From: Thalassia testudinum
Lineage: Eukaryota; Streptophyta; Magnoliopsida; Alismatales; Hydrocharitaceae
Assembly: GCA_037157565.1 (NCBI GenBank)
Contig: JAZHRO010000063.1
Coordinates: 94,674,001 to 94,738,000 of the forward strand
Reading direction: 5' to 3'
DNA length: 64,000 nucleotides
Shown: positions 34,768-44,802 of the stretch, one piece after another
Position numbering within the stretch: the first letter of the stretch is position 1
How the letters are laid out: each line of letters starts with the position of its first letter
Notes under the pieces: generated by a model
Told to the model about the DNA's origin: nothing
Databases searched by the model: none
The model's input: the letters and a program-made list of their open reading frames with translations, nothing else
Program-made: the position numbers and the translations under genes

Positions 34768-35305
34768 ATGCCTCGTCATGGAGTTCTCGAGGCGAGTCGT
34801 GGATGCGGCTGTGCACGAGGTTGGAGGGGCGAACGTGCCGGGCCCGAGGTGCCAGTTGACCCGCCACTCCCAAGCATTCAGGCCCAGGACCTCGCTCAGC
34901 TGATCCGAGACATAGTACGAGAGGAGCTCCACCCGCCTCCACATACGGCTCTCCCTGGGGACGTGGAGGGGGAGTCCTTTGTGGGACCAAGAGACCGACG
35001 CAGCACTGGACAAGCAGGTGGGGGAGGGGGTGATCCTCCGCTGCTCCCACCACACTCTGACACTTTTGAGCACGAGCCCTCCCTGCCTGGAGGCGTGCCT
35101 GTTCCCCCACTGCAGTTGCACTATGAGCTTTCCAAACAGTTCCAAAAGTTGAAGCCCCCCTCCTTCAAGGGGGATGAGGACCCGTCTGAGGCAGACGACT
35201 GGCTAGAGCAGATTGAGAAGGTGTTTGACACCCTTCGCCTCCCTGCGGAGTACCGTGTGGCCTTTGCCACATACCAGCTGGAGAGTGCGGCACCCAGGTG
35301 GAGGG
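34768..35305 (+). pseudogene. Element B gag, N-terminal part
   Basis: The start ATG at 34768 gives MPRHGVLEASRG, matching MPRRRVIEAGCRRG of element C, so this start is preferred. The frame includes QDLAQLIRDIVREELHPPP, a Gly/Pro-rich linker, then the gag core KQFQKLKPPSFKG and EADDWLEQIEKVFDTL. It breaks off at 35305 at solo LTR G inside the FATYQLESAAPRWR segment, and resumes at 37026. Gag forms the virus-like particle shell. Confidence 0.85.
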
Positions 35306-37020
35306 TGAAAGAGCGATCTTCGTTTTCGTTGAAAACTTTAACATAAAATGATGTGTCATTGTATTAATCGCATGGTAGAAAATCATTTTTCAAAACATTT
35401 TAATTTTCAAAATCTAACCACGAATAGTTAGGTTGTCTCCACAAGGAGGAATTAGCCTATTTAAACTAGTAAATAGTGTCTCGTTTATTCGGGAAACTCA
35501 ATGGGTGTGTATGCTAATTCGTGCGATTCTTTTTCTCACATAACTGCTCGTTTTAACCAATTAATCAAGAATGTAGGTGTTTAGATGCAAAATCACCACC
35601 ATATAATATTTTGTTAAGTGATCTTGATACCGGTAAATAGTGTAAATACTAATTTCTAGAATATAACTTATTTACCATAATATCTATGCATTAAATCATT
35701 CATGTGAGATATGCATATGCAAATAATTTAGATGAATTAGGACTATGCAATTTCACCACAATAATGTAATGCCTAAAATAAATGAATAGGAACTTCCGCA
35801 ATGGCATTTAAGGTAAATATTAATTGACGTATTACTGTAGCAGAACAGGGGATTTTGTTCCCCTCGTGCGCATGCGGAGGAGAAGGCACGGCTGGCTGCA
35901 AGAGACGTCGGAGAAGTTGGGTCAGAGGAGAGGAACACTCCAGTGGTGGTGCAGCAGCCTACGGTGGTCGGAGATGCCGCCGACGACGAGGAAGAGGTGC
36001 GGCAACAGTGGGTCCTAAGGAGGCCATGCGCAGCCGTCGGCTGGTGGCATGAAGCGGAGGGGACAACGGTGGAGCGAGGGCGTCTCAACAGTGGTGTCGG
36101 CGACGAGAACGGAGACCGGAGGGGAGCCGCACGGCGTGGGGCAAGCCGATGGCTGATGGGTTCTTTAGGTGGAGTTGTAGGCAGCCTGTTGGGAGGAAGA
36201 AGACAAAGCGGACTGCTGGCATCGCGCGCATGCCTGCGCATGCGAAGAGCGCGAGCACGCTAGCTGGAGTGCAGGCGTGCACACCGTGCGCGGCTATGGC
36301 TGCCTTAGGTCCTTCCTGCCGGTGGAGAAGAAGGTGCGCAAGCAGGCTGGGCGGTGGCGCACGGGCATGCACACAGTGCGTGCGGGGCCGGTTGTGCACG
36401 CCTTAGGCTGCGTACGCACGCGGCTGGAGAGCGGGATCTGCTGTGTGCGCATGCAGGTTGGAGATGGTGTAGCGCGCGGTGAGGGCGGTGAGAGGCTGGT
36501 AGTGCGCAGAGACCACGGTGCACACTTCCTTCACGGTGGTGGAGATGGAGGATAGTTCCCCACAAGGGGGAAGGCGAATCAGCCCCTCTCGGTGGACGCG
36601 GCTTCTTTTTGAACCAAACTCTCCTTTTCCTTCGGCCGCAAGTATCTCCAACTACTCGCGACGATCGCGAGTGGTTGGAACGGTAGATAAGCACGGGCGA
36701 TTCCTTCAGACGTCTAACTAGAGCATCAGACGTCTTAAAAAAAATATAATGTCGCGAATTTGTAATAGTAATTCCAGACATCCAATCCAAGTCCCAAGCA
36801 TCTTATATAAGTAAAAATTAGCTCCTGATTCTTGCACCTAACTAGCATTTATCAAATAAATTATATTATCATAACATATGCTATTAAATGTAAAATTGAA
36901 ACATAAAATTAAATGCAGGTCAAGGTGAATTGCCATATAACTCCTAATTAATTAGCAACTAAGAACAAATAATTAAATAGTACTTAAGCTAAATAATAGT
37001 CCACAAAAGTGGACTTATCA
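35306..37020 (-). repeat. Solo LTR 'G' inserted in element B gag
   Basis: The insert starts TGAAAGAGCG and ends GGACTTATCA, flanked by GAGGG at 35301-35305 and 37021-37025. Removing it and one GAGGG rejoins the gag frame. No primer site, polypurine tract or pol domain is inside, so it is a solo LTR. The minus orientation is suggested by a TATATAAG box at about 36803-36810, 210 bp from the right end, as in the chromovirus LTRs. GACGTC palindromes lie at about 36709 and 36730. The GC-rich middle has open frames on both strands without recognisable domains. Confidence 0.75.
36998..37015. other. Terminal hairpin of solo LTR G
   Basis: AGTCCAC AAAA GTGGACT is a perfect 7-bp stem with a 4-base loop, ending five bases from the LTR terminus. 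In the minus orientation it is at the very start of U3. Confidence 0.6.
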
Positions 37021-37025
37021 GAGGG

Positions 37026-37632
37026 TAGTCAGAGGCCAGGAGACGGGAGAGCCGACATGGGACTAATTCGTGACCCTCTTGTGCGAGCAGTACTTCCCGC
37101 AGACTTGGCAGGACCAGAGGAGGCAGGAGTTCCACACTCTCCGCCAGGGGACGATGACTGTAAGCGCGTGCCACATGCGCTTCCTGGAGCCGTCACATTT
37201 TGCTACGACAATTGTAGCTACAGAGGAGGAGCACCTGTGGAGGTTCACTAAGGGGCTCCGGCCTGTTATTCGGGGATACATCAAGCCCCTGAAATTGCCC
37301 ACCTTCTCAAAAGTGGTGGAGGTAGCCATGACATACGAGGAAACCAACCCAACCGCGTGAGACATCGACAGTGGACGGAAGAGGCCCTACCAGTTAGAAT
37401 ACTCTCAGGGCCAACGAGAGAGGAGGCATGCGGCACCCGCAGGAGAACCGTCTCGTTTTGCGGGGCTATCAGTGGCCTTTCGGGGCCCCGACAGGGGCCA
37501 ACCATCAGCACTGGACCCCCGCCCCACCGTCAGCAGGGACCTACTGAGGGAGGGAGTCGAGTTCCTCTCTGCTACCAGTGTGGCCAGCTGGACCACATCA
37601 GGAGGGACTGCTTGTCTAGGGCTAAAGCATAG
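37026..37632 (+). pseudogene. Element B gag, C-terminal part with zinc knuckle
   Basis: After solo LTR G, gag resumes with the RQEFHTLRQGTMTVSACHMRF and LWRFTKGLRPVIRGYIKPL segments (frame from 37070, stop near 37358), the usual end of the gag core. Another frame (37357-37632) holds the zinc knuckle CYQCGQLDHIRRDC at 37570-37611 with all four ligands present. A stop near 37062 and a shift near 37360 break the protein. Confidence 0.8.
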
Positions 37633-37815
37633 CAGATGCTCCCCGCACCAAGCACTGGAGGCCAAGCAGGTGGTCGTGGTTCCCAGGCGCGTAGGGGAGG
37701 ACAATAGTCACGGGGAGGATACCGGCCAGCAACTACTCACCCGACTCAGAGTCTGGCTGCTTCTTCTGCACCGAGAGCTGAGGGGCGTATCAACGCCCTG
37801 ACACACAGAGACGCC

Positions 37816-38319
37816 ATGGCATCCGATTCAGTGGTGGCAGGTATGGTTACAGTTTCCGGCAGATTAGTTTATGTGCTTTTTGATTTCGGCACCACGCACT
37901 CTTTTGTCACTGTGAGTTTTGCTATCAGTTTGGGACAAGACTGCGTATTGTTAAAGGATCCGTTTGTAATTAAAGGCCCGGGTGGCCAGCTGTTTGTAGC
38001 TGACGAGGTCTACACAGACTGTGAGGTCAGTATTGGGGGACACAGCCTCCCTGCTGATCTTATTGTGATACCGATGGAGGATTTTGGCATGATTTTAGGG
38101 ATGGATTGGCTGTCCACTTATCACGCCTTTGTGAACTGTTTCGGGAGCAAGATCATCTTCTCCATGCCGAAGATACCTTCCTTTAAGTTTCAAGGACAGC
38201 CGGTGGACGGAGGTTTCAGGTGCATATCTGCGCTTCGGGCAGTGAGACTTTTGAGCCAAGAGTGTGAGGGCTTTCTACCCTGTGTGGTGGCAGAGCCCAG
38301 CCCCATGACAGACTTTTAG
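37816..38319 (+). pseudogene. Element B aspartic protease region
   Basis: The domain has LFDFGTTHSFV (Asp codon 37882-37884) and ILGMDWLSTYHA. The catalytic motif is DFG instead of D-[ST]-G. A and C also have Phe at this place, so the Phe may have been present in their common ancestor. The frame closes at a stop (38317-38319) a few codons before RT. Confidence 0.8.
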
Positions 38320-39310
38320 AGCATCCTGGTGGTTAGAGAGGATCCCGACGTGTTTCCAGTGGGGCTACCAGGACTACCGCCCGAGTATGAGATCGAGTTT
38401 GAGATCTCACTGGTACCAGGGACCAGCCCCATTTCTACTGCACTGTACCGGATGGCACCACTTATGTTGCAAGAGCTCAAGTCACAGCTACAGGACCTGT
38501 TAGAGAAGGGCTTTGTGAGGCCCAGTGCGTCCCCATGGGGAGCCCTTGTGTTCATGAAGAAGGATGGTACCCTACGCCTTTATGTCGACTATAGACAGTT
38601 GAATAAGGTCACCATCAAGAACAAGTATCCGCTGTCGAGGATTGATGATCTATTTGACCAATTACGAGGTGCCACGGTATTCTCCAAGATAGATCTGAGA
38701 TCAGGCTACCACCAGTTGAGGATCAGGGAGATCGACATCTCCAAGACAGCTTTCCGCACCCGGTATGGACACTACGAGTTTTTGGTCATGCCGTTTAGGT
38801 TGACCAACGCCTCCGCTGCCTTTATGAATTTGATGAACCGAGTTTTCAAACCATATCTGGATCAATTTGTGGTAGTATTTATTGATGACGTGCTCGTTCA
38901 CTCGCAAGATCGGGCACAGCACTAACAGCACTTGCAGATAATTCTGGACACTTTGAGACAACGCAGGCTGTATGCCAATTACAACAAGTGTGAGTTTTGG
39001 TTGAGACAGGTGACTTTCTTGGGCCATGTGATTTCAGAGGATGGCTTGGCGGTGGATCCAGCCAAGGTTGAGACAATATTCAGGTGGGAGAGGCCACGTA
39101 CAATAACAAAGATACGCAGCTTCTTGGGACTAACAGGTTACTACCGATAGTTTATCAAGGGATTCTCGCAAATTGCGTGTCTTATGACTCAGTTGACCCG
39201 GAAGAACGTGCCCTTTGCTTGGACAGACGCTTGTCAGGCGTGTTTTAAGGAGTTGAAGGAGAGGCTGACTTCAGCTCCTGTGCTCACCATCCAGATAGTA
39301 GTGGCGATTT
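38320..39310 (+). pseudogene. Element B reverse transcriptase
   Basis: The longest frame (38329-38925, 198 codons) is well preserved: [67 protein letters not shown], and the catalytic FIDDVLVHS at 38878-38904. A stop at 38923 then breaks it, and the connection ([32 protein letters not shown]) follows in the same frame up to a stop near 39148. Palm and finger motifs are intact apart from the stops. Confidence 0.85.
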
Positions 39311-39660
39311 TGTGGTCTACATGGACGCTTCGTTACAGGGGTTAAGGGGTGTGCTCATGCAGCGGGGTCACGTTGTCACTTACACTTCGCGGCAACTGAA
39401 GCCCCATGAGCATAGCTACCCTACCCATGACTTAGAGCTGACAGCTGTCGTCTTCGCGCTAAAGACATGGAGGCACTACCTCTACGGTGAGACCTTTGAG
39501 ATTTTCACAGATCATAAGAGCCTCAGGTACTTGTTTGAACAGGAGCTTAACATGAGATAGAGACGGTTAGAACTCCTGAAGGACTATGACTACAGCATCT
39601 ACCATCTGGGGAAGCCTAACGTGGTGGCTGACGCCTTGAGCCGGAGGCACCCGCCCATTT
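39311..39660 (+). pseudogene. Element B RNase H
   Basis: The frame 39312-39560 has [38 protein letters not shown] and [14 protein letters not shown], the gypsy RNase H signature. A stop follows after ELNMR and the remaining [14 protein letters not shown] stretch is shifted. In A the matching first Asp motif is lost. Confidence 0.8.
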
Positions 39661-39729
39661 GGCCAGGTTACAGGCACAGAGTTGGAGACCCATGGAGGAG
39701 TTGGCCAGCTGGCGACCCCGATAGTCACT

Positions 39730-40848
39730 GGGGTATTGTGGGGCAATGACGGTGACACGACAGATGAGATCAGAGCTGATAGACCGCATCATCACAGGAT
39801 AGATGACGGATCCGTACTTACAGTCATTGCGAGACAGTCTTATCAAGGGACCCAGGAGACCTCTCTTTTACAGACGAGGTGTTGTGTATGAGTGGACGTT
39901 TGTGCGTTCCCAGAGACGAGGAGTTGTTGAGAGAGCTCCTGACTGAGACGCATGGGTTCAGGTTCACCATACATCCCGAGAACACAAAGATGTATCATTA
40001 TCTGAGACAAGACCTTTGGTGGAGAGGGATGAAGCGGGATGTAGGCGAGTGCGTACAATAGTGTTTGGTGTTAGCAAGTGAAGGCCGAGCATCAGAGGCC
40101 TGCAGGGTCGTTGCAGCCACTTCCTGTGCCAGAGTGAAAGTGGGAGAGCATCAGCATGGACATGGTGGTGGGTCTACCCGTTACCCAGCGAGGACACAAC
40201 GCAGTCTAGGTGATAGTGGACAGATTGACGAAGATGGCACGCTTCTTACCGATCCGAGTCACCTTGGAACCAACATAGTTGGCAGAGAGGTACATTAATG
40301 ATGTGGTATGTCTGCATGGAGTTCCGTGTGAGATTGTATCCAACCGGGATACCCGTGTTACTTCCCAGTTTTGGGTTGAGATTCAGCAGACTTTGGGGAC
40401 ACGGTTGAGGTTCAGTACTACGCACCACCCTCAGACGGACGGTCGGTCAGAGCGCACTATACAGACACTTGAGGACCTTTTACGCGCCTACGTATTAGAC
40501 TGGAGGGGCTCTTAGGAGGAGCACTTACCCCTGGAAGAGTTTGCATATAATAATAGCTATCACTCGAGCATCGACATGGCACCTTACGAGGCTCTGTACG
40601 GACGGAGGTGTACTGCGCCCTTAAGTTGGATTGAGGTGGGGACCAAGTGGGAGGTTGGCCCCAGGCTGATCCGGTAGAGTCAGGAGGTGATAGAGTAAAT
40701 TCACAGACGATTCCGCACTGTCAGGAGTAAGCAGAAAAAATATGCTAACCGGAAACGTAAAGAGGTGCAGTTCGAGGTTGAGGATCACGTCTTCCTTCGT
40801 GTTTCGTCCATGAAGGGCCTGTAGCGTTTTGGGGTAAAGAGGAAGCTT
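39730..40848 (+). pseudogene. Element B integrase, broken
   Basis: Fragments in order: FTIHPENTKMYHYLRQDLWW and GMKRDVGECVQ of the zinc-binding region (39960-40060), a stop, the core start with VVGLPVTQRG (about 40165), HGVPCEIVSNRDTRVTSQFW (40310-40375), TTHHPQTDGRSERTIQTLED with the catalytic Glu (about 40420-40480), and [20 protein letters not shown] (40540-40600). Stops at about 40062, 40513, 40676 and 40696 and at least one shift make it a pseudogene. Confidence 0.85.
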
Positions 40849-41195
40849 GTGCCGAGGTTTGTAGGGCCCTTTGAGGTCCTAGAGCGGGTAGGACCCGTTA
40901 CTTACCGACTTGTCCTTCCTCCCCAGCTTTCTGGTGTGCACGACGTGTTTCACGTGTCCAACCTCAGGAAGTACGTCGCCGACCCCAATCACGTTCTGAG
41001 CCACAAGAGTATCGAGGTGGGTGACGACCTGACCTACCCCAAGAGACCAGTGCAGATCCTAGACAGAGCCGTCCGAAGTTTGAGACAGAAACAAGTACCC
41101 TTCGTGAAGGTCTTGTGGAGGAGCCAGCGATACGAGGAGGCTACCTAAGAGCCTGAGGCAGCGATGCGAGAGCAGTACCCGGAGCTTTTTGAGGG
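40849..41195 (+). pseudogene. Element B integrase C-terminus and chromodomain
   Basis: The frame begins PRFVGPFEVLERVGPVTYRL, continues with LSGVHDVFHVSNLRKYV, and ends in a chromodomain (RAVRSLRQKQVPFVKVLWRS, then YEEAT). A stop at 41146-41148 replaces the Trp that normally follows, before EPEAAMREQY. Same layout as A and C. The aromatic cage is incomplete, as is common in plant chromovirus chromodomains. Confidence 0.8.
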
Positions 41196-41276
41196 TATGT
41201 CTTTTCTGACCGACTTCCGTCCTCTTTAAGTTTGTTATGCGTTTATATCACTTTCTGTACCCTAGCAAGCTCAAGT

Positions 41277-41306
41277 TTTGGGGACGAAATTTCCTTTAAG
41301 TTTGTT
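41277..41306 (+). other. Element B polypurine tract region
   Basis: TTTTGGGGACGAAATTTCC followed by TTTAAGTTTGTTA, then the 3' LTR at 41307. Matches the tracts of A and C. Confidence 0.7.
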
Positions 41307-43683
41307 ATGATATAAAGACTCGTTCTGTTTTGAGCCCTTTAAGACGTCTGGACTATCAGTCTGACGTCTGGCCAGACATCTGGACCCGTTCCCAAACGTC
41401 TGGAAATTGAAAAACTTGTACGCACGGTTGCTTTCTGCGCGTAATTCTTTTCTCTCTCCCCTCTTCTTCTTTTCTCCTCCTTAATAAACCCTAACCCACC
41501 GCCTATATAAGTGCCCCTTCCTCCCCTCACCACTCCATTACCACCACCTTACTTCCTCTCCACTGTCGTGAGAGAGACAAGCGAAAGAGAGGGAGCAAGA
41601 GCAAGGAGGAGTGGCGTGAAGAGAGGAGGTTGGGCTCGTGAGCTTCATGGGAGCTCGCCGGAGTGCGCATGGCCGCCACGGCACGTGCGGGAGGAAAGCG
41701 TCGGGGAGCCATCCCTGACTTCCTACTGCGGCTGGAGTTGCAGCTGAGAGGGAGAAACCACGGCAGAGCGCGGCGAGAGGAGCGAGAGCTCATTCTAATA
41801 CTGGAACCTTTCCAGTATCAAACGTCCGGAGTGCCTTCCAGATGACGGGCTGGACGTCTGGCAACAACACCGAACGTCTGAAAGCAGGTATTCGCGAAGG
41901 TACGTCATTTTCGCAGCTACAGCTATGCAGGCCGCACCGCAGTATAATTTGCTTAGCTAAATAAGGACGTGCTGCTCTGTCATGCGCACGAGTAGCTTTG
42001 AGAAGGCACGCGGCACGTCCTCCCAAGCGTTTCGGACGTCTGGACAGCTTACCAGACGATCGAAGGCATTCCCAGACAACTGGAGGCTAGGTCGGACGTC
42101 TAGAGCTAAGTCCAGATGGTCAAGTAGGAGTCCTGGACGTCTGAGGTCAATGCAGAAACTTGAGGTGAGACTCTGGTGACTTTTAAGACATCTAGACTTG
42201 GTTCCAAACGTCTGATTTGGTTCTGCAGTTCTATTTTTGACCCGTTTAGGGTCCGATCGGGGTCCATTTTACGCAAACGAGATATCTGTGGTTTCCTTGT
42301 GAGTTCCTCTACATGTTAGAAATCCTTATATACTGTTTTGAACGTTCTGTTGTGACATGTTCCTTAGTATAAGACTTCGACCTATTACGTATCCGGGGCT
42401 TGCAGAGGCACGTGAGTCTGCCGTTCGAGCCCCAAGTACTCCCGGATTGTCTGGTAGAGTGGTTTCCCCCTATTCTATTTATAAAACATGAATGCATATA
42501 TGATAATTAGATAACTAGAAGCATAGGATGTGACATGAATCTTAGGACGAGAAATAGTTGCACTGTTGTATGCTTGGTTGAGATTGCAGTCATAATGAAC
42601 GAGCTAAAATGTAAACTCTGTTAATAAATACGAACTGCCTGTTAGAATAGGAAATGCCTGTAATAACTAAACAGTTACCTGTGACATCACTTGTTGCATA
42701 TGTTAATTTGTATAAATACGAGCTGCATGTGTAGCATACGAGAATGTAAATTATGAATAATAAAACCTGATATGGAATATTATGGTGAATATGAGCATGA
42801 TCCCTACGGGAAGTTACGAGTAGAGCTCCTGTGGATAAATGGAAAGATCTGAAAATATGAGTGGAAAGTGTGCTGGCCCTTGAGTACGTGGTACCAAGGA
42901 GAGCGACTGTCCCCTGTTTAGTGTAGAGCGGAGCTAACCACCCTTGGATTGAGACCCGGGGTTAGGATTGGCCACTCTACACCAACTTCTGTTGGCCCTC
43001 GCATACACTATATCGGGCAGAGGTACTAGTGTAGAGAGGGAACTAACTACCCAATGGGGACCGGGGTTCAGGTAGCCACCCTACACCGACTTGTTAGGCC
43101 TGCTGGACAAACCGGGGTAGTCAGACAAAGGTGCACAGACTGTGGAGGGACGAGACCCTTGTTTGGTTTAAAGAGGCGAGACCCCTGTTACTGTATTTGT
43201 TAAACCCTATACTGTTCCGTACTGTTCTTTAGGCGTACCCGCTAGCGAAAACAACTAACCACGTACCAGTACGGGATAGCTACCCATGCACTTATCGCGC
43301 ATGTCATAATCACCGCTACGTCTATCAATGACCTCGGGGTGGTTGATTAGGTATAGGATTACCACAGGGGACTCTTCCGACCAGGAGAGTACCATGTGTG
43401 CCTTCTACTCTTGGAAAATACTGCAATCAAGATCGTTCCCAGGAGGAACATTCGAGATTAAGAAAGAAATCTGAATGTAAACTAATAGGTGAAAAGGAAT
43501 TACTTGTAAAATAAAATAATTGAAAAAAATAAATGTACATGTTAGCTTTTACTATTTTAGATAGTTTGGTTACCACTCTACTCAGTGTTCGCTAACTTCA
43601 TTTTTACATAACCTTTTATAGGTTCAGGAGTTGAGTAGTCCAAGTTACCAGCTGTAGATGATGTTGAATCCAATCAAACCCAG
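41307..43683 (+). repeat. Element B 3' LTR, truncated at its end
   Basis: Starts TGATATAAAGACTCG and follows the 5' LTR closely. TATA box at 41503-41511, hairpin 1 at 42921-42982. Homology stops near 43683, about 330 bp before the LTR should end, and the following DNA is unrelated. GACGTC motifs occur near 41343, 41361, 41853, 42037, 42094 and 42134. Confidence 0.8.
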
Positions 43684-44266
43684 AAATTTATTAAAATAAG
43701 GATTTAGGCCAACAAATTTCAGAACATAAAGAATGATGAACTCATTAATTGCCACTACGGAGGTTGATTTAGCCTCTTTGACACTATCAACCTTCAAGGA
43801 AATGAAAGACTTTCATTCTTTCAAGGGGACAAAAGATAGTGACCTATTGGTTGCTTTAAAGTAAGATAACATCAAGCCCTTTTTACTTTTGCATGCTGAA
43901 CAACCTAAGAGTGCACATAAGAGACAAATGTTTAATGAGGGTAGATACAGCAGCAATGGTACCATAGGCCATGATAGTGATGTATATTTGTCAAATTTCA
44001 ACAATTTATTAAATCAAAGTTTGTTACACTATCACCGAAGTAGCATGTATTTGGGTAAAACTACATAGACCATTGTTATACTAGAAAGGAAACTCAACAA
44101 AAGAAAAGATTGATTCAAGTAAACCACTAAAACAGAAACAAGTTTAGATATCTTTAACATGCAGAAATAAGCACAACATTTAAGATACTCAATCTTTCAA
44201 TTAGAAGGTAGGAAAAGAAAACGAATGCAATAAGAAAATTTGAGCAATTTTTCAAATATATGTTTC
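43684..44266. other. Unassigned sequence between B and E
   Basis: About 580 bp of AT-rich DNA with no supported gene. It separates the broken LTR of B from the left end of copia element E. It does not obviously match the sequence beyond E's other end. Confidence 0.5.
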
Positions 44267-44412
44267 TGTAGAGAATGTGCATTCAATTATCTAATCCCTT
44301 TGCCCTAGGATCCTATTTATAGTAGGAAACTCTAGGAAAAATTACATAAGAGGTCCTACATCTTGCAAAATATCAGAAAGAGAACAAAACAACAATAAGC
44401 TAGAGAATAACA
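44267..44412 (-). repeat. Element E 3' LTR
   Basis: On the minus strand starts TGTTATTCTCTAGC and ends GAATGCACATTCTCTACA. Pairs with 58035-58184. Directly preceded by AGGGGTAG (44413-44420), which acts as the polypurine tract and overlaps the pol stop. Confidence 0.8.
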
Positions 44413-44420
44413 CTACCCCT

Positions 44421-44802
44421 AAATATCAATCATGCCTAACTTGGAAGAGCATTTCCTAAAGCTGGCCCAAGGAAGTGCCTTCATGTACATATTCGCTGCC
44501 TGGTCTTAGGAAACATGAACGATGCAAATAAACCCCTTCATAATCACGTCTCTGGTATAGTGAAAGTCGACCGACCTACACATGTTTAGTGTGCTCATCG
44601 AAGGTGGGATTATTTGCGATAAATGCGGCAACCGTATTACCACACCTTAGATCCATGGGCCCCTTGATTGGGAGCTGAAGATCCTGAAGAACAAACCTAA
44701 TCCACATGAGCTCAATAGGAGCCCGTGTCATGGCTCTATATTCAGATTCAGCACTGGATTGTGCCACCACGATCTGCTTTTTGCTACACCAAGTAACCAG
44801 GT
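44421..44802 (-). pseudogene. Element E RNase H, C-terminal part
   Basis: The frame holds VAQSSAESEYRAM, LQDLQLPIKGPM and NPTFDEHTKHV, followed by a shift to VDFHYTRDVI and a final LGMIDI stop next to the LTR. This is the standard copia RNase H C-terminus. Its left partner lies at 53751-53959. The sequence reads GGNLVTWCSKKQ across the junction once C is removed. Confidence 0.85.

Larger units (their letters stand above)
19562..43683 (+). mobile_element. Chromovirus 'B' (Ty3/gypsy), split by elements D and G
   Basis: Pieces in order: LTR start 19562-19625, Athila element D (19626-32456), rest of the 5' LTR 32457-34584, Met-tRNA-type primer site, gag start, solo LTR G (35306-37020), rest of gag, protease, RT, RNase H, integrase, chromodomain, polypurine tract, and 3' LTR 41307-43683. 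Without insertions the element is about 9.6 kb. The 3' LTR stops about 330 bp short of the 5' LTR's end and runs into unrelated DNA, so the target duplication cannot be checked. Scattered stops show the copy is dead. It is close to A and C. Confidence 0.9.

Noticed and set aside
35753..36651. Overlapping open frames in solo LTR G that look like a possible host gene
   Set aside because: Frames on both strands with Arg/Ala/Gly-rich low-complexity translation, inside a segment bounded by a clean target duplication and LTR ends.
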